Assembly: GCA_016790075.1 (NCBI GenBank) | Contig: JAEUPP010000068.1 | Location: 124,001 to 188,000 of the forward strand | Length of the DNA stretch: 64,000 nucleotides | Direction of reading: 5' to 3' | Source of the DNA: Rhodanobacteraceae bacterium | GTDB taxonomy: Bacteria > Pseudomonadota > Gammaproteobacteria > Xanthomonadales > Rhodanobacteraceae | Made by a program: the position numbers and the translations under genes | The notes under the pieces: model-generated | Told to the model about the DNA's origin: nothing | Database searches by the model: none | The model's input: only the letters and a program-made list of their open reading frames with translations | Shown here: one piece after another, positions 1 to 10,884 of the stretch | Layout of the letters: every line of letters starts with the position of its first letter | Position numbering within the stretch: position 1 is the first letter of the stretch

Positions 1-1694
1 TTGCTGACGCGCAGAACATCGAGCAGATCGATCTGGTGCGTGGTGCGCAGTCGAGTTTGTACGGCTCCGACGCCATGGGCGGGGTCGTCCAGATCCTTAC
101 GCCGGAAGAACGTTTTGAAGGCGATAGCTGGAGCGGTAGAGGCCGCTTTCGCGCCCAATTCACCAGCGGCGATCTGTCGAGTCTGGGCCGGATCGCGGGT
201 GCTGCAGGCAAGGATGGCATCTCGATTTCTGGAGGTGTCACCGTGCAGGACGTGGGTACACGCAAGCTTGGCGATGACGGCGGCCGCTTGCCGTATACCA
301 ATTTCAGTTCCTGGGCGGCTGATACCAAGTTGCTCTGGAGTCCTGCGCCTGGGCATGAGTTCATGCTGTCGGCGGCCTACCTCAAGCAACCCAAGACCCC
401 GCGCGTCGACGAGCTGATGACGAGCTTCCACCAGACGCGGCCTAACTCGTCCGAGTTTTATTTTCAGCCGCAGGATCGATTGTTCGTCCAGGCGCGCTAC
501 GTCCTTGAGCAGGACGGCGGCTGGTTCGATCGCGCGGAGTTCCACGCGGGTTATCAGAAAATCAATGACGACCGCCGCACCCGGGATTTCGGTTCGCCCA
601 ACCGTGAGCTGGAGCAGAGTTCCAGCCGGCTGCGCGGATTCACTGCAACCTTCAACAAGGAAGTTGGCAACCATGCGCTGGTCTACGGTGCTGAGGCCTA
701 CTACGATCACATCGACAGTTTCCGTGAGCGTCTGAACCTCAATACCAACGCCGTAAGCGCACGTCCGCCGCGTTTCCCCAATGGCTCGACCATGGACAGC
801 TATGCGCTGTTTCTCAGCGACAGCATTGCGCTGGCGCCGCAGTGGCAGCTCGACCTTGGCGGTCGCTATTCGCGCTTTGACATTGAACTCACACCGAACG
901 CACAAGGCGTGGGCGTCAAGCTGAACCCGGATGACGTGACTGGCAATGCCGGGCTGACGTTCAAGGCGACAGATACCCTGCACGTGGTCAGCAATATCGG
1001 CCGTGGTTTTCGTGCGCCGAACATTTTCGATCTTGGCATCTTCGGCAGCCGGCCAAGCAATCGCTTCGCGGTTCCGAACACGAACCTGAAGCCGGAAACG
1101 GTTGTTACCTTCGACCTCGGCCTCAAATGGGGTAGTCCGCGCTTGCAGGCTGAAGCCTTCGTCTGGAAATCCGATTACAAGGACAAGATCACAACCATCG
1201 AAACCGGCGAACGTACCTCGACGGGCGCCATTGTGGTCACGAACGCGAATGTGACCCAGCTCGATCTCTGGGGCGTGGAAGCTGGTGGCCGCTGGTACTA
1301 CAGCGACAAGAGCCAGTTCTACGGTGTGCTCAACTACACACGTGGTGATGAAACCTATGCTGGTCGCAGCTACGACGCGGATCGCATACCGCCACTCAAT
1401 GGCCGCCTGGGCTGGCTGCACTACTTCACGCCGGACTTGAGTCTGGATGTGAATGCGCTCTATACGGCTCGCCAGGATCGTCTGAGTCCGCGCGATCTGA
1501 CTGATCCGCGCATCAATCCAGAAGGCACGGCGGGCTGGAACACCTGGAATACGCGCCTGGCCTGGGAGTTCACGCCTGAGACCCGGCTCACGCTGCTGCT
1601 CGACAATCTGGCTGATCGCCGTTATCGCGAACATGGCTCGGGGGCGGACGAGATGGGGCGCAGCGCTAGCGTTATTTTCGACTGGGCCTTCTGA
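1..1694 (+). CDS. TonB-dependent receptor, BtuB-like (5' end outside window)
   Basis: Outer-membrane beta-barrel receptor for active uptake through TonB/ExbBD; the substrate is not readable. The frame is open from base 3 and enters inside the plug domain: the stretch EQIDLVRGAQSSLYGSDAMG (from about base 24) is the conserved end of the plug, where the family reads IExIEVVRGPxSxLYG. About 560 residues are visible. They consist of alternating aromatic and polar barrel strands and end in ...DWAF with a terminal Phe, the usual BAM recognition residue. The N-terminus, signal peptide and TonB box lie before the window. BtuB/vitamin B12-type receptors are the closest likeness from the plug motif, but siderophore or other receptors cannot be excluded. 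Confidence 0.9.
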   Translation, partial: ADAQNIEQIDLVRGAQSSLYGSDAMGGVVQILTPEERFEGDSWSGRGRFRAQFTSGDLSSLGRIAGAAGKDGISISGGVTVQDVGTRKLGDDGGRLPYTNFSSWAADTKLLWSPAPGHEFMLSAAYLKQPKTPRVDELMTSFHQTRPNSSEFYFQPQDRLFVQARYVLEQDGGWFDRAEFHAGYQKINDDRRTRDFGSPNRELEQSSSRLRGFTATFNKEVGNHALVYGAEAYYDHIDSFRERLNLNTNAVSARPPRFPNGSTMDSYALFLSDSIALAPQWQLDLGGRYSRFDIELTPNAQGVGVKLNPDDVTGNAGLTFKATDTLHVVSNIGRGFRAPNIFDLGIFGSRPSNRFAVPNTNLKPETVVTFDLGLKWGSPRLQAEAFVWKSDYKDKITTIETGERTSTGAIVVTNANVTQLDLWGVEAGGRWYYSDKSQFYGVLNYTRGDETYAGRSYDADRIPPLNGRLGWLHYFTPDLSLDVNALYTARQDRLSPRDLTDPRINPEGTAGWNTWNTRLAWEFTPETRLTLLLDNLADRRYREHGSGADEMGRSASVIFDWAF

Positions 1695-1724
1695 TCCGCA
1701 TTTCTGACGCCCCTCCTACAGCGG

Positions 1725-1797
1725 CCGCCGGCGCTGCAATCGCGGCGCCGGCGGTCTATTGCCTGAGGGCAAGCGTGAGCATGCGGCTCACGCTTGC
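1725..1797. terminator. Two strong hairpins between convergent genes
   Basis: Two perfect inverted repeats lie between the converging receptor and esterase genes. One has a 10-bp GC stem (1725-1734 with 1745-1754, 10-nt loop). The other has a 12-bp stem (1769-1780 with 1786-1797, 5-nt loop). Neither is followed by a long T tract, so they may be weak bidirectional terminators or mRNA-end stabilisers rather than classic intrinsic terminators. Confidence 0.5.
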
Positions 1798-1805
1798 GGT
1801 GCAAC

Positions 1806-2972
1806 TTATTTGGCGCCTTTCTTCTTGGGGCCTTCCTTGATGCGGGCCGCCCTGTCCTTGAAATAGCTTTGCGCAGGCGCTGACAGCTGGTTTTCGGCCG
1901 CAAGTGCAACGGCGCGGTCTGCTTCGCGCGCTGCATCTTTCCATTTTCCATTCTTGGCAAGCGCATCGGCCATGCCAAGGTGTGCGTCGGCTGAGTTTGG
2001 ATTGGCTTCCAGATTGCGCTGGAACAGCTTTGCCGCATCCTTGGGCTTGCTTTCGAGCAGCGCGTATGCAACGCCGCTCAACGCTTCTTCAGTAATCGGC
2101 AACGGCGTGCCCATAAGACGTGAGGCCTTGGAGAAGTGTTCCTCGGCATAGGCCAGGCCCTTGGCGTAGTCCTCGCGCGTGAAGCGGTAGCCCTGGTACA
2201 GGTTACGCAGTGCATCGACCTGTGCCAGGAGCGGCGCGCTGGTGTGAGTCTCCTGCGGGAATGCCGCGGCTTGCCAGCGCAGGCCAGGGGGCGCCTTGTT
2301 CTTGAAGGTATCAGCCACGGCCTCGAAATCGGCCAGCGCAGCGGTGCCATCTTCGGAGCGCGCGACGTAAGCAAAACCTTTGACTGTACTGTCGGTTTCA
2401 AACGTTCTCTGCAGCGTTCGCTGCGCAATCTTGTTGTCCCAGTCCAGTGTCGGCGAGATGGCGACATAGGCCTGAAACAGGGATGGCTCGGCGCTGAGGC
2501 AATGCAGCACAAACAGCCCCCCCAAGGAATGGCCAGACAGAATGCGATAGCCGTTCGTGCGGTATTCCTGTTCCACTGCCGGAATCAGCTCGCTCGACAG
2601 GAACCGCTTGTATTTGTCGGCGCCACCGCCTGTGGCTGTGCTGCCGCCTGTCGGGGTGAAATCGCGTGAGCGCTGTTCCGTACTGTCGACGCCGACAACG
2701 ATCATTTCCGGAATATCTCCGGCGGCGGCGAGGGTTTCCGCCGTCGCGGCGGTGTGTGCGAAACGCGTTTGGCCGTCGAGCACGTAGAGGACCGGATAGC
2801 GCCGGTTCGTGGCCCAGCGATAGCTCGCAGGCAGATAGACTCGGTAGCTACGGTCCTCGGCGAGCGTCGGCGAGTTGATCGAGTAGTGCTGGCCTATTGT
2901 CACGGATTCGGCGGCACGGGTGCCGGCGCAACAAATCAAGGCCAGAAACAGGAAGGTCAGGGGGCGCAACAT
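1806..2972 (-). CDS. Secreted esterase (IroE/Fes-like alpha/beta hydrolase) with TPR tail
   Basis: Exported alpha/beta-hydrolase of the putative esterase family (PF00756; relatives cut siderophore esters or S-formylglutathione). The start is the ATG at 2972, preceded by AGGAGAG and opening a clean signal peptide (MLRPLTFLFLALICCAGTRA). Residues 25-270 carry the hydrolase fold with the nucleophile elbow GHSLGG (Ser149). Residues about 290-370 resemble tetratricopeptide helices (YALLESKPKDAAKLFQ..., NPNSADAHLGMADAL), and the tail is very basic (KEGPKKKGAK). A longer in-frame start at 3068 lacks a signal peptide and was not used. It lies convergent to the TonB receptor, so a siderophore-ester role is possible but unproven. 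Confidence 0.85.
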   Translation of the reverse strand: MLRPLTFLFLALICCAGTRAAESVTIGQHYSINSPTLAEDRSYRVYLPASYRWATNRRYPVLYVLDGQTRFAHTAATAETLAAAGDIPEMIVVGVDSTEQRSRDFTPTGGSTATGGGADKYKRFLSSELIPAVEQEYRTNGYRILSGHSLGGLFVLHCLSAEPSLFQAYVAISPTLDWDNKIAQRTLQRTFETDSTVKGFAYVARSEDGTAALADFEAVADTFKNKAPPGLRWQAAAFPQETHTSAPLLAQVDALRNLYQGYRFTREDYAKGLAYAEEHFSKASRLMGTPLPITEEALSGVAYALLESKPKDAAKLFQRNLEANPNSADAHLGMADALAKNGKWKDAAREADRAVALAAENQLSAPAQSYFKDRAARIKEGPKKKGAK

Positions 2973-3078
2973 CAAACTCTCTCCTAGTGCAAATGCAGCA
3001 GTAAGGCGCGCGATCTTGAAGCAATTGGCGATAGATTCAACTGCCGCGGCGTGCTGTCGCTGGTGCACGCCGGCGCCG

Positions 3079-3108
3079 TTGACAGCGACTGTTGCAGTGC
3101 ACTAAGTT
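3079..3108 (+). promoter_or_regulatory. Probable sigma-70 promoter of thrS leader
   Basis: A perfect -35 box TTGACA (3079-3084) is followed after 18 bp by TAAGTT (3103-3108), a weak -10. Transcription from about 3115 would produce a leader of roughly 190 nt containing the Thr-rich peptide and the terminator described next. The position fits, but the -10 is poor. Confidence 0.4.
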
Positions 3109-3183
3109 TTCACCCATCTGCATCGCCGTCGCGGCGCTGTAAATCAAGGTGGCCCGCGCCAACGCGCCGGTCGAGGGTGTGAC

Positions 3184-3213
3184 ATGAGCACGCGAACTTT
3201 CACCACTCATTAG
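3184..3213 (+). CDS. Threonine-rich leader peptide of thrS attenuator
   Basis: A nine-codon reading frame, MSTRTFTTH followed by TAG, holds four Thr codons in nine (ACG, ACT, ACC, ACT). GAGGG (3173-3177) sits 6 nt before its ATG, a normal ribosome binding site. It lies 28 nt before an intrinsic terminator and about 95 nt before thrS. This is the arrangement expected of a ribosome-mediated attenuator sensing charged tRNA-Thr: stalling at the Thr codons would free 3226-3248 to form the alternative hairpin. The function is inferred; the peptide and both hairpins are visible. Confidence 0.65.
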   Translation: MSTRTFTTH

Positions 3214-3225
3214 TATTCACGCGCA

Positions 3226-3261
3226 GAGCCACCCACTGAAGGGCGCTCGGCGCCCTTTTTT
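3226..3261 (+). terminator. Attenuator terminator/antiterminator upstream of thrS
   Basis: Terminator: GGGCGC (3241-3246), loop TCG, GCGCCC (3250-3255), then six T (3256-3261). Competing fold: GAGC (3226-3229) with GCTC (3245-3248) and CCC (3232-3234) with GGG (3241-3243), which uses up the left arm of the terminator and so excludes it. With the Thr-rich peptide immediately upstream this makes a complete attenuator. It is unlikely to terminate the upstream gene, which is divergent. Confidence 0.7.
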
Positions 3262-3307
3262 CTTGGCCGCGATTTGCCATCCTACGCGGCAACCCGAGGT
3301 AACTCCC

Positions 3308-5212
3308 ATGATTCGCATCACGCTACCCGACGGCAGCCAGCGCGAGTTCGAGCATTCTGTTTCGGTGCTGGACGTTGCGCTCTCGATTGGTCCGGGGCTC
3401 GCCAAGTCGGCACTGGCCGGCAAGGTCGACGGTAAGCTCGTGGACACCAGCTATTGCATAGCTGCCGACGCCAGGCTCGAAATCGTCACCGAAAAGCATC
3501 CGGATGCGCTTGAGGTCATAAGGCATTCCACGGCACATCTGCTGGCGCAGGCCACACAGCGCTTGTTTCCGGATACACAGGTCACGATCGGTCCGGTAAT
3601 CGAGAACGGCTTCTACTACGACTTCGCCCGCAAGACGCCGTTCACGCCCGAGGATCTCGAAAAGATCGAAGGCGAGATGAAGAAGATTGCGGCCGAAGGC
3701 GTGCCGGTCGCCCGTTCGCTCATGGAGCGCGATGCGGCCGTGGAGTTCTTTCGCGGCAAGGGCGAACAGTATAAGGCCGAGATCATTGCATCGATTCCGG
3801 CCAACGAGGAGCTGTCGCTTTACTCACAGGGCGAGTTCATCGACCTGTGCCGCGGTCCGCACGTGCCGAATACGAACAAGCTCAAGGCGTTCAAGCTCAT
3901 GAAGGTCGCAGGTGCCTACTGGCGCGGCGACGCAAAGAACGAAATGCTGCAGCGTGTCTACGGCACGGCCTGGCTCAGCGAAAAAGACCTCAAGGCCTAC
4001 CTGACGCAATTGGAGGAGGCCGAGAAGCGCGATCATCGCAAGATCGGCAAGGCGCTCGATTTGTTCCATTTGCAGGAGGAAGCGCCGGGTCTCGTGTTCT
4101 GGCATCCCAAGGGCTGGGCGATTTGGCAGGTCGTCGAGCAGTACATGCGTAAGGTCTATCGCGATAGCGGCTATCAGGAAGTGCGTTGTCCGCAAATCCT
4201 CGATCAATCGCTTTGGCAGAAGACGGGGCATTGGGAGAACTATCGCGAGAACATGTTCACGACCAGCTCGGAGCATCGCGACTATGCGCTGAAGCCGATG
4301 AACTGCCCGGGGCATGTACAGATTTACAACCATGGCCTGCACTCCTACAAGGAGTTGCCGATCCGCTACGGCGAATTCGGGGCTTGTCACCGCAACGAAC
4401 CCTCGGGCGCCCTGCACGGCATCATGCGCGTGCGCGGTTTTACCCAGGACGACGGCCACATCTTTTGCATGGAGTCGCAGATCGAGGCCGAGGTTACCGC
4501 CTTCCATAGGCAGGCCATGAAGGTCTATGCGGATTTCGGCTTTGCCGATATCGCGCTGAAGATCGCGCTGCGACCTGACAAGCGCATCGGTTCGGACGAA
4601 GTCTGGGACAAGGCAGAAGACACGCTGCGTGCTGCACTGCGTGCTAGCGGGGTGGAGTGGCAGGAGTTGCCTGGCGAAGGGGCGTTTTACGGCCCGAAAA
4701 TCGAGTACCACATGAAGGACTCGATAGGTCGCGCCTGGCAGGTTGGTACCATGCAGGTCGACTTCTCCATGCCCGGACGCCTCGGCGCTGAATTTGTTGG
4801 CGAAGACTCGGCACGACACACGCCGGTGATGCTGCATCGGGCCATCGTCGGCTCGCTAGAGCGCTTTATCGGCGTATTGATCGAACATCATGCGGGTCAC
4901 TTCCCTGCCTGGCTGGCGCCGGTGCAGGCGGTCGTCATGAATATCACGGACAATCAGGCCGATGCCGTTGCCGGAGCCGTGCAAACCCTTGTCGCACAAG
5001 GTTTCCGGGTCGAGGCGGATTTGCGCAACGAAAAAATCGGCTATAAAATCCGCGAGCACACGTTGCAGAAGGTTCCGTACCTCCTCGTGATCGGCGATCG
5101 CGAAAAGGAGAACGGGGCTGTTTCCGTGCGTATGCGTTCGGGAGAAGATCTGGGTTCCATGACCGTGGCTCAGTTCGCCGAGCGCCTCAAGGGTGAGCAG
5201 GTCGGCGCATAA
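3308..5212 (+). CDS. thrS: Threonyl-tRNA synthetase
   Basis: Class II aminoacyl-tRNA synthetase that charges tRNA-Thr. The start at 3308 ([17 protein letters not shown]) gives 634 aa, the usual length, with GAGG upstream; an in-frame ATG at 3263 overlaps the leader and was rejected. Domains in order: TGS (1-60), second N-terminal editing domain with HSTAHLLA (about 70-225), catalytic core (about 240-530) with the zinc-ligand segment MNCPGH and motif 2 region around [21 protein letters not shown], then the anticodon-binding domain (about 535-634). It heads the translation operon thrS-infC-rpmI-rplT. The leader suggests attenuation by threonine supply. Confidence 0.98.
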   Translation: MIRITLPDGSQREFEHSVSVLDVALSIGPGLAKSALAGKVDGKLVDTSYCIAADARLEIVTEKHPDALEVIRHSTAHLLAQATQRLFPDTQVTIGPVIENGFYYDFARKTPFTPEDLEKIEGEMKKIAAEGVPVARSLMERDAAVEFFRGKGEQYKAEIIASIPANEELSLYSQGEFIDLCRGPHVPNTNKLKAFKLMKVAGAYWRGDAKNEMLQRVYGTAWLSEKDLKAYLTQLEEAEKRDHRKIGKALDLFHLQEEAPGLVFWHPKGWAIWQVVEQYMRKVYRDSGYQEVRCPQILDQSLWQKTGHWENYRENMFTTSSEHRDYALKPMNCPGHVQIYNHGLHSYKELPIRYGEFGACHRNEPSGALHGIMRVRGFTQDDGHIFCMESQIEAEVTAFHRQAMKVYADFGFADIALKIALRPDKRIGSDEVWDKAEDTLRAALRASGVEWQELPGEGAFYGPKIEYHMKDSIGRAWQVGTMQVDFSMPGRLGAEFVGEDSARHTPVMLHRAIVGSLERFIGVLIEHHAGHFPAWLAPVQAVVMNITDNQADAVAGAVQTLVAQGFRVEADLRNEKIGYKIREHTLQKVPYLLVIGDREKENGAVSVRMRSGEDLGSMTVAQFAERLKGEQVGA

Positions 5213-5256
5213 GTTGCTGATCACTCAAGATTATTTATTTTTGGGAGGACGCGCGT

Positions 5257-5784
5257 ATCGCCGCCACTGCTGAGAAAGCCAACCGCCGTAATCACGAGAT
5301 CCGCGTTCCGCGGGTGCGTGTGATCGGCGCAGACGGGGAACAGGTCGGAGTTCTGTCGCGCGACGAAGCGCTGCGCATGGCTCAGGATCTGGAGCTGGAT
5401 CTGGTTGAGATCCAGCCCAATGCGGATCCACCCGTCTGCCGCATCATGGACTTCGGCAAGTTCAAGTTCGAGATGCAGAAGAAGGCCCACGCGGCCAAGA
5501 AGAAGCAGAAGCAGGTCGAGATCAAGGAACTCAAGTTCCGCCCGACCACGGATGACGGCGACTACGAGGTCAAGATGCGCAATATGAAGCGCTTCCTGGC
5601 CGAGGGCGACAAGGTCAAGGTCGTGATCCGCTTCAAGGGCCGTGAAATGGCCCACGTGGAACTGGGCGAAGCGATGGTCAAACGTATCGCTGCCGAGATC
5701 ACCGAAGAGGCGGTCGTCGAGCAGTGGCCGCGTCTGGAAGGGCGACTCATGGTCATGATGGTCGCGCCGAAGAAGAAGCAATAA
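5257..5784 (+). CDS. infC: Translation initiation factor IF-3 (AUC start)
   Basis: IF-3 binds the 30S subunit and checks start codons. The protein from residue 20 on (VRVIGADGEQVGVLSRDEAL...) aligns with the family, but the nearest ATG/GTG would delete part of the N-terminal domain. Reading upstream gives ATC GCC GCC ACT GCT GAG AAA GCC AAC CGC at 5257, with GGGAGGA (5243-5249) 7-8 nt ahead and a family-like start (AATAEKANRRNHEIRVPRVR). An AUC start gives 175 aa. Rare AUU/AUC/AUA starts are characteristic of infC and let IF-3 repress its own translation. The C-terminal domain ends LEGRLMVMMVAPKKKQ. It lies 44 nt after thrS. Confidence 0.95.
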   Translation: MAATAEKANRRNHEIRVPRVRVIGADGEQVGVLSRDEALRMAQDLELDLVEIQPNADPPVCRIMDFGKFKFEMQKKAHAAKKKQKQVEIKELKFRPTTDDGDYEVKMRNMKRFLAEGDKVKVVIRFKGREMAHVELGEAMVKRIAAEITEEAVVEQWPRLEGRLMVMMVAPKKKQ

Positions 5785-5808
5785 GCGCGCAAGCGCCTGG
5801 TGTCGATT

Positions 5809-5830
5809 TCCCGGCACGGATGTGCCGGGA
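5809..5830 (+). other. Hairpin in infC-rpmI intergenic leader
   Basis: TCCCGGCAC (5809-5817) pairs perfectly with GTGCCGGGA (5822-5830) over a 4-nt loop. It is followed by TCTTTG rather than a T tract, so full termination is unlikely. In other proteobacteria the rpmI leader holds the binding site by which L20 represses rpmI-rplT; this hairpin and the 165-nt spacer are a candidate for that role, not shown here. Confidence 0.35.
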
Positions 5831-5949
5831 TCTTTGTGGAACCCGTCCGTGCCCAGGCATGGACTTAATTAGCCGATTCGAGCAGGACGGAAAGCGTGGT
5901 GATCAACCACCGCTCGGGTCAGTAACGAAAACCTAGACGGAGCAGTTTC

Positions 5950-6147
5950 ATGCCCAAGATGAAAACCAACCGGGCCGCAGCCAAGCGGTTCCGCAAGACC
6001 GCGTCTGGCAAGTTCAAGTGTGGCCATGCCTTCAAGAGCCACATCCTTACCAAGAAATCGACCAAGCGTAAGCGCAATCTGCGCGGCACGAACCATGTTC
6101 GGGCCGAGGACGCAGGCCGCGTAGCACGCATGCTGCCGTATCTCTGA
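5950..6147 (+). CDS. rpmI: 50S ribosomal protein L35
   Basis: 65-aa basic protein opening [20 protein letters not shown], the signature of bL35, with [10 protein letters not shown] at the C-terminus. GACGGAGCAG upstream supplies the ribosome binding site. It is 15 nt ahead of rplT and co-translated with it. Length is typical. Confidence 0.98.
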   Translation: MPKMKTNRAAAKRFRKTASGKFKCGHAFKSHILTKKSTKRKRNLRGTNHVRAEDAGRVARMLPYL

Positions 6148-6162
6148 GTGGAGGATTGAACA

Positions 6163-6522
6163 ATGGCACGAGTTAAGAAAGGTGTTACGGCGCGTCGTCG
6201 CCACAAGAAGATCATTGCCAAGGCGAAGGGCTACTACAATGCCCGCCGCAAGGTATTCCGCGTCGCCAAACAGGCGGTTACCAAGGCGCATCAGTACGCT
6301 TACATCGGCCGTAAACAGCGCAAGCGCCAGTTCCGCGCGCTGTGGATAGTCCGCATCAATGCCGGCGCACGTCAGTTCGGTCTGTCCTATAGCCGCCTGA
6401 TGAACGGCTTGAAGAAGGCCAACATCAACGTTGATCGCAAGGTGCTGGCCGACATCGCGGTGCACGATATCGCGGCGTTCGGTGCGCTGGCTGAGAAGGC
6501 GAAGACCGCCCTGGCCGCGTAA
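6163..6522 (+). CDS. rplT: 50S ribosomal protein L20
   Basis: 119 aa, the usual length. It opens [20 protein letters not shown] and carries the family core [17 protein letters not shown] and [16 protein letters not shown]. bL20 is an early 50S assembly protein and, in relatives studied, the autogenous repressor of rpmI-rplT. GGAGG lies 8 nt upstream. A terminator-like hairpin follows 49 nt later, before pheS. Confidence 0.98.
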   Translation: MARVKKGVTARRRHKKIIAKAKGYYNARRKVFRVAKQAVTKAHQYAYIGRKQRKRQFRALWIVRINAGARQFGLSYSRLMNGLKKANINVDRKVLADIAVHDIAAFGALAEKAKTALAA

Positions 6523-7707
<1,185 letters not shown>

Positions 7708-7746
7708 CGCCGCCGCGGTCCCCTCTCCCCACTTTGAAGCGCCATT

Positions 7747-10122
7747 ATGAAATTCAGCGAAAACTGGCTGCGCAGCCTTGTCAATCCCGCGGCTGACAGA
7801 GCCGAACTTTGCCACCGTCTCACCATGGCGGGGCTTGAGGTTGAAGGTGTCGAAGCGCTGGGCGAAGGCCTGGCCGGCGTGCTCGTCGGTGAGATTATTG
7901 CTTGTGACAAGCACCCGAATGCCGACAAGCTGCGTGTCTGCAGCGTTGCGATTGGTGCTGGGCAGTCACTGCAGATCGTCTGTGGCGCAGCCAACGCAAG
8001 GCTGGGTCTCAAAGCCCCAGTCGCCACGATAGGCGCACAACTGCCCAACGGCCTTGTGATCAAGCAGGCCGCACTACGCGGTGTGGATTCGTTCGGCATG
8101 CTCTGCTCGGCCAAGGAGCTTGATCTCGACGCCGATGCTTCCGGTCTTATGGAGCTGCCGCCGGACGCGCCGGTAGGCACTGCGCTTGCGGCGTACCTCG
8201 AACTGCCGGATGCGAGCATTGAACTCAAAATGACCCCCAACCGGCCCGATTGCCTGGGGCTGCGCGGGCTTGCCTATGACGTCGCCGCCTTGTTCGGTGC
8301 GCCGCTGAAAGCGATGGTGAGCGAGACCGCTGCGGTTACGAGTACGGCGGTCCGCAACGTCCGGCTGGATGCAGCCGCCGATTGCCCGCGTTATCTGGGA
8401 CGGGTTGTCGAAGGAGTTGATCCGGCTGTGCCGTCGCCACTGTGGCTCAAGGAGCGTCTACGCAGGGCAGGCCTGCGTCCGATCAGCGCAGTTGTTGATA
8501 TCACAGCTTACGTCATGCTGGAGCTGGGCCAACCCATGCATGCGTTCGACAGCGCGCGACTGTCCGGTGACATCGTTGTGCGCCGTGCGCAGCGTGGCGA
8601 GGAAATCGCGCTGCTCGACGGCAGCACGGTCAAGCTTGATGAGCAGTTCCTGGTGATAGCCGATCAGGCGCAGGCGATTGCACTCGCCGGCATCATGGGC
8701 GGGCTTGAGTCGCGCGTGGTCGATACAACGATCGATGTATTTCTCGAAAGCGCGCATTTCACACCGGCGTCTATCATGGGGCGGGCACGCAAGCTCGGCT
8801 TGCACACCGATGCCTCCCACCGCTTTGAGCGCGGTGTGGATCCGGAACTGCCGCGTGTTGCGCTTGAGCGCGCGACGGCCCTGTTGCTGGAGATAGCAGG
8901 CGGCAGGGCTGGCCCGGTCGTCGAGGCTGTGGCTGCGGCGCATGTGCCGCAGCGTCCTGCCGTTGCCTTGCGTCGCCAACGACTTGGGCGCGTGCTTGGT
9001 ATGGATGTCGCTGACGCCGAAGTCGAGCGCATCCTGACCGCGCTCGGTATGAGGGTGAGCGCCACGGACTCCGGATGGTCTGTCGTCCCGCCGTCGCGAC
9101 GCTTCGACATCGAGATTGAGGAAGATCTGATTGAAGAGGTCGTTCGTGTGCACGGCTATGAGCGTGTGCCCATCCGGGCGCCAGGTGGTCAGCTCAACCT
9201 TGCGTTGCCGCCGGAAGCGCAGGTGCCGGCTGATCGTCTGCGGGCGCAGCTTGTCGCCCGAGGCTATTGCGAAGCGGTGTGCTATAGCTTCGTTGCACGC
9301 GAATGGTTGCAGCGTTGGGGGGGCGAGGACGGGGCCGTCGCGCTGGCCAATCCGTTGAGCACGGATCTGGCGGTCATGCGTACGACATTGCTGCCGGGCC
9401 TGGTCGAGGCACTCAAACACAACGCCAATCGGCAGCAGGAACGTATCCGGTTGTTCGAGATTGCGCGCGTGTTTCATGCCGGCAATGAGGGCCCCAGGGA
9501 AACGTGTCGCGCTGCAGCGGTGGCTTGCGGTCGTGCTGTGCCTGAGCACTGGAGTGGTGACAAACGCGCCGTTGACTATTTCGATATCAAGGCGGACTTC
9601 GAGAGCCTGGTCGGCCTGGCTGGCGGCCGCCGCGTGGAATTTTTTCCATTGGATCGGCCTGATTTTCACCCGGGGCGTAGCGCAGAGATCCGGCTTGAGG
9701 GGCGTGTACTCGGCCAGATCGGGGCTTTGCACCCCCGTTTGCTGAAGGCGCTGGACCTCGACCAGGACGTTTATGCGTTCGAGATTGATATGGATGGGCT
9801 CACCGCTGGTCGGCTGCCTGCGGCCGTAGAGTTGTCCCGGTTCCCTCAGGTACGTCGTGATATCGCCGTGGTCGTGCCGGAGACCGTGTCCTGGAGCGAG
9901 ATTGAAAGCACCCTGCGCAATATCCCCGGGGTCGTTTTGCGCGACCTGGTACTATTTGACCGCTATAGTGGTACCGGCTTAGGTTCCGGTCTAAAGAGCC
10001 TCGCTATTGGCTTGATTTTGCAGGACAGTTACCGCACTCTTACGGATCAGGAAGCAGACCATTTCGTGGCTTTGGCTGTGGCTGCCCTGGAACGCGAATG
10101 CAGCGGTAGATTGCGGGGGTAG
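7747..10122 (+). CDS. pheT: Phenylalanyl-tRNA synthetase beta subunit
   Basis: 791 aa, the standard bacterial size. The start [14 protein letters not shown] is the family opening. Domains in order: B1/OB-fold tRNA-binding region (about 40-150, [10 protein letters not shown]), B3/B4 editing module (about 210-390, with [18 protein letters not shown]), B5 DNA-binding-like fold (about 400-475), catalytic-like B6/B7 core (about 480-690), and the ferredoxin-fold anticodon-binding domain (about 697-791, [16 protein letters not shown]). Partner of PheS in one heterotetramer. Its stop is separated from the ihfA start by a single base. Confidence 0.98.
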   Translation: MKFSENWLRSLVNPAADRAELCHRLTMAGLEVEGVEALGEGLAGVLVGEIIACDKHPNADKLRVCSVAIGAGQSLQIVCGAANARLGLKAPVATIGAQLPNGLVIKQAALRGVDSFGMLCSAKELDLDADASGLMELPPDAPVGTALAAYLELPDASIELKMTPNRPDCLGLRGLAYDVAALFGAPLKAMVSETAAVTSTAVRNVRLDAAADCPRYLGRVVEGVDPAVPSPLWLKERLRRAGLRPISAVVDITAYVMLELGQPMHAFDSARLSGDIVVRRAQRGEEIALLDGSTVKLDEQFLVIADQAQAIALAGIMGGLESRVVDTTIDVFLESAHFTPASIMGRARKLGLHTDASHRFERGVDPELPRVALERATALLLEIAGGRAGPVVEAVAAAHVPQRPAVALRRQRLGRVLGMDVADAEVERILTALGMRVSATDSGWSVVPPSRRFDIEIEEDLIEEVVRVHGYERVPIRAPGGQLNLALPPEAQVPADRLRAQLVARGYCEAVCYSFVAREWLQRWGGEDGAVALANPLSTDLAVMRTTLLPGLVEALKHNANRQQERIRLFEIARVFHAGNEGPRETCRAAAVACGRAVPEHWSGDKRAVDYFDIKADFESLVGLAGGRRVEFFPLDRPDFHPGRSAEIRLEGRVLGQIGALHPRLLKALDLDQDVYAFEIDMDGLTAGRLPAAVELSRFPQVRRDIAVVVPETVSWSEIESTLRNIPGVVLRDLVLFDRYSGTGLGSGLKSLAIGLILQDSYRTLTDQEADHFVALAVAALERECSGRLRG

Positions 10123-10123
10123 C

Positions 10124-10429
10124 ATGGCGCTGACCAAGGCGGAAATGGCGGAGCGGCTGTTTCTCGATGTAGGCCTCAACAAGCGTGAGGCCAAAGAATT
10201 CGTCGATGCATTTTTTGATGTAGTGCGCGAGGCTCTGGAAAAAGGGGAGCAGGTGAAATTGTCGGGTTTTGGCAATTTCGATCTGCGTAAGAAGAATCAG
10301 CGTCCCGGACGTAATCCGAAGACCGGCGAGGAGATTCCCATCTCAGCGCGGCGCGTGGTCACGTTCCGGCCGGGTCAGAAGCTGAAGGTCAGAGTCGAGG
10401 CCTATGCTGGATCAGGGCAGCAACAGTGA
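10124..10429 (+). CDS. ihfA: Integration host factor subunit alpha
   Basis: 101-aa DNA-bending protein of the HU/IHF family. It shows the family core [41 protein letters not shown], including the Pro-tipped beta arm ([10 protein letters not shown]). It starts one base after pheT, the conserved gammaproteobacterial position for ihfA, which distinguishes it from ihfB. The 3' end overlaps the next gene by 26 bp. IHF also serves phage-type integrases such as the one encoded 600 bp downstream. Confidence 0.97.
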   Translation: MALTKAEMAERLFLDVGLNKREAKEFVDAFFDVVREALEKGEQVKLSGFGNFDLRKKNQRPGRNPKTGEEIPISARRVVTFRPGQKLKVRVEAYAGSGQQQ

Positions 10430-10760
10430 GCTCCCGGTAATCCCGGCAAAACGCTACTTCACTATTGGTGAGGTCAGCGAGCTGTGTGGTGTCAAGCCAC
10501 ATGTGCTGCGTTACTGGGAGCAGGAGTTCACCAACCTCAAGCCGGTCAAGCGACGCGGCAATCGCCGGTATTATCAGCGCCATGACGTGCTGATGATCCG
10601 GCAGATCCGGTCGCTGCTGTATGACCAGGGCTTTACGATCACGGGCGCACGCCAGCGCCTGGACGGTCAGCAGCAGCGCAATGAAGTCAGCATGTCGAGC
10701 CAGATCGTGCGCCAGGTGCGTATGGAGCTCGAGGAGGTTTTGCAGATTCTGCGCCGCTGA
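10404..10760 (+). CDS. MerR-family transcriptional regulator
   Basis: 118 aa. An N-terminal winged helix (about 17-85: [25 protein letters not shown], then [20 protein letters not shown]) is followed by a short helix ending [14 protein letters not shown]. No metal- or drug-binding C-terminal domain is present. This small MerR protein after ihfA is conserved in gammaproteobacteria; its targets are not known to me. Translation is coupled to ihfA by a 26-bp overlap. Confidence 0.93.
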   Translation: MLDQGSNSELPVIPAKRYFTIGEVSELCGVKPHVLRYWEQEFTNLKPVKRRGNRRYYQRHDVLMIRQIRSLLYDQGFTITGARQRLDGQQQRNEVSMSSQIVRQVRMELEEVLQILRR

Positions 10761-10824
10761 ACCTCTAGCTGTGCAGCCACCTGCTTGGCGGCCCGGCCCT
10801 GAGTTCTGCCGGCTCAAGATTGCA

Positions 10825-10854
10825 TTGCAGCAGTTGTACGCCGGCGGCTATACT
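10825..10854 (+). promoter_or_regulatory. Likely tRNA-Pro promoter
   Basis: TTGCAG (10825-10830), 18 bp, TATACT (10849-10854). The predicted start would be about 25 bases before the tRNA. It is a good match for a strong constitutive promoter. Confidence 0.5.
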
Positions 10855-10884
10855 CGCCGGCTCTCGTATCAGCGGTTTTCGTGT

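Noticed and set aside
3824-4837. 337-codon minus-strand frame inside thrS
   Set aside because: Exact antisense of a conserved ThrS core; high third-position GC opens the opposite frame. No ribosome site or family likeness.
8458-9732. 424-codon minus-strand frame inside pheT
   Set aside because: Shadow of the PheT coding sequence; composition and low-complexity residues fit antisense reading.
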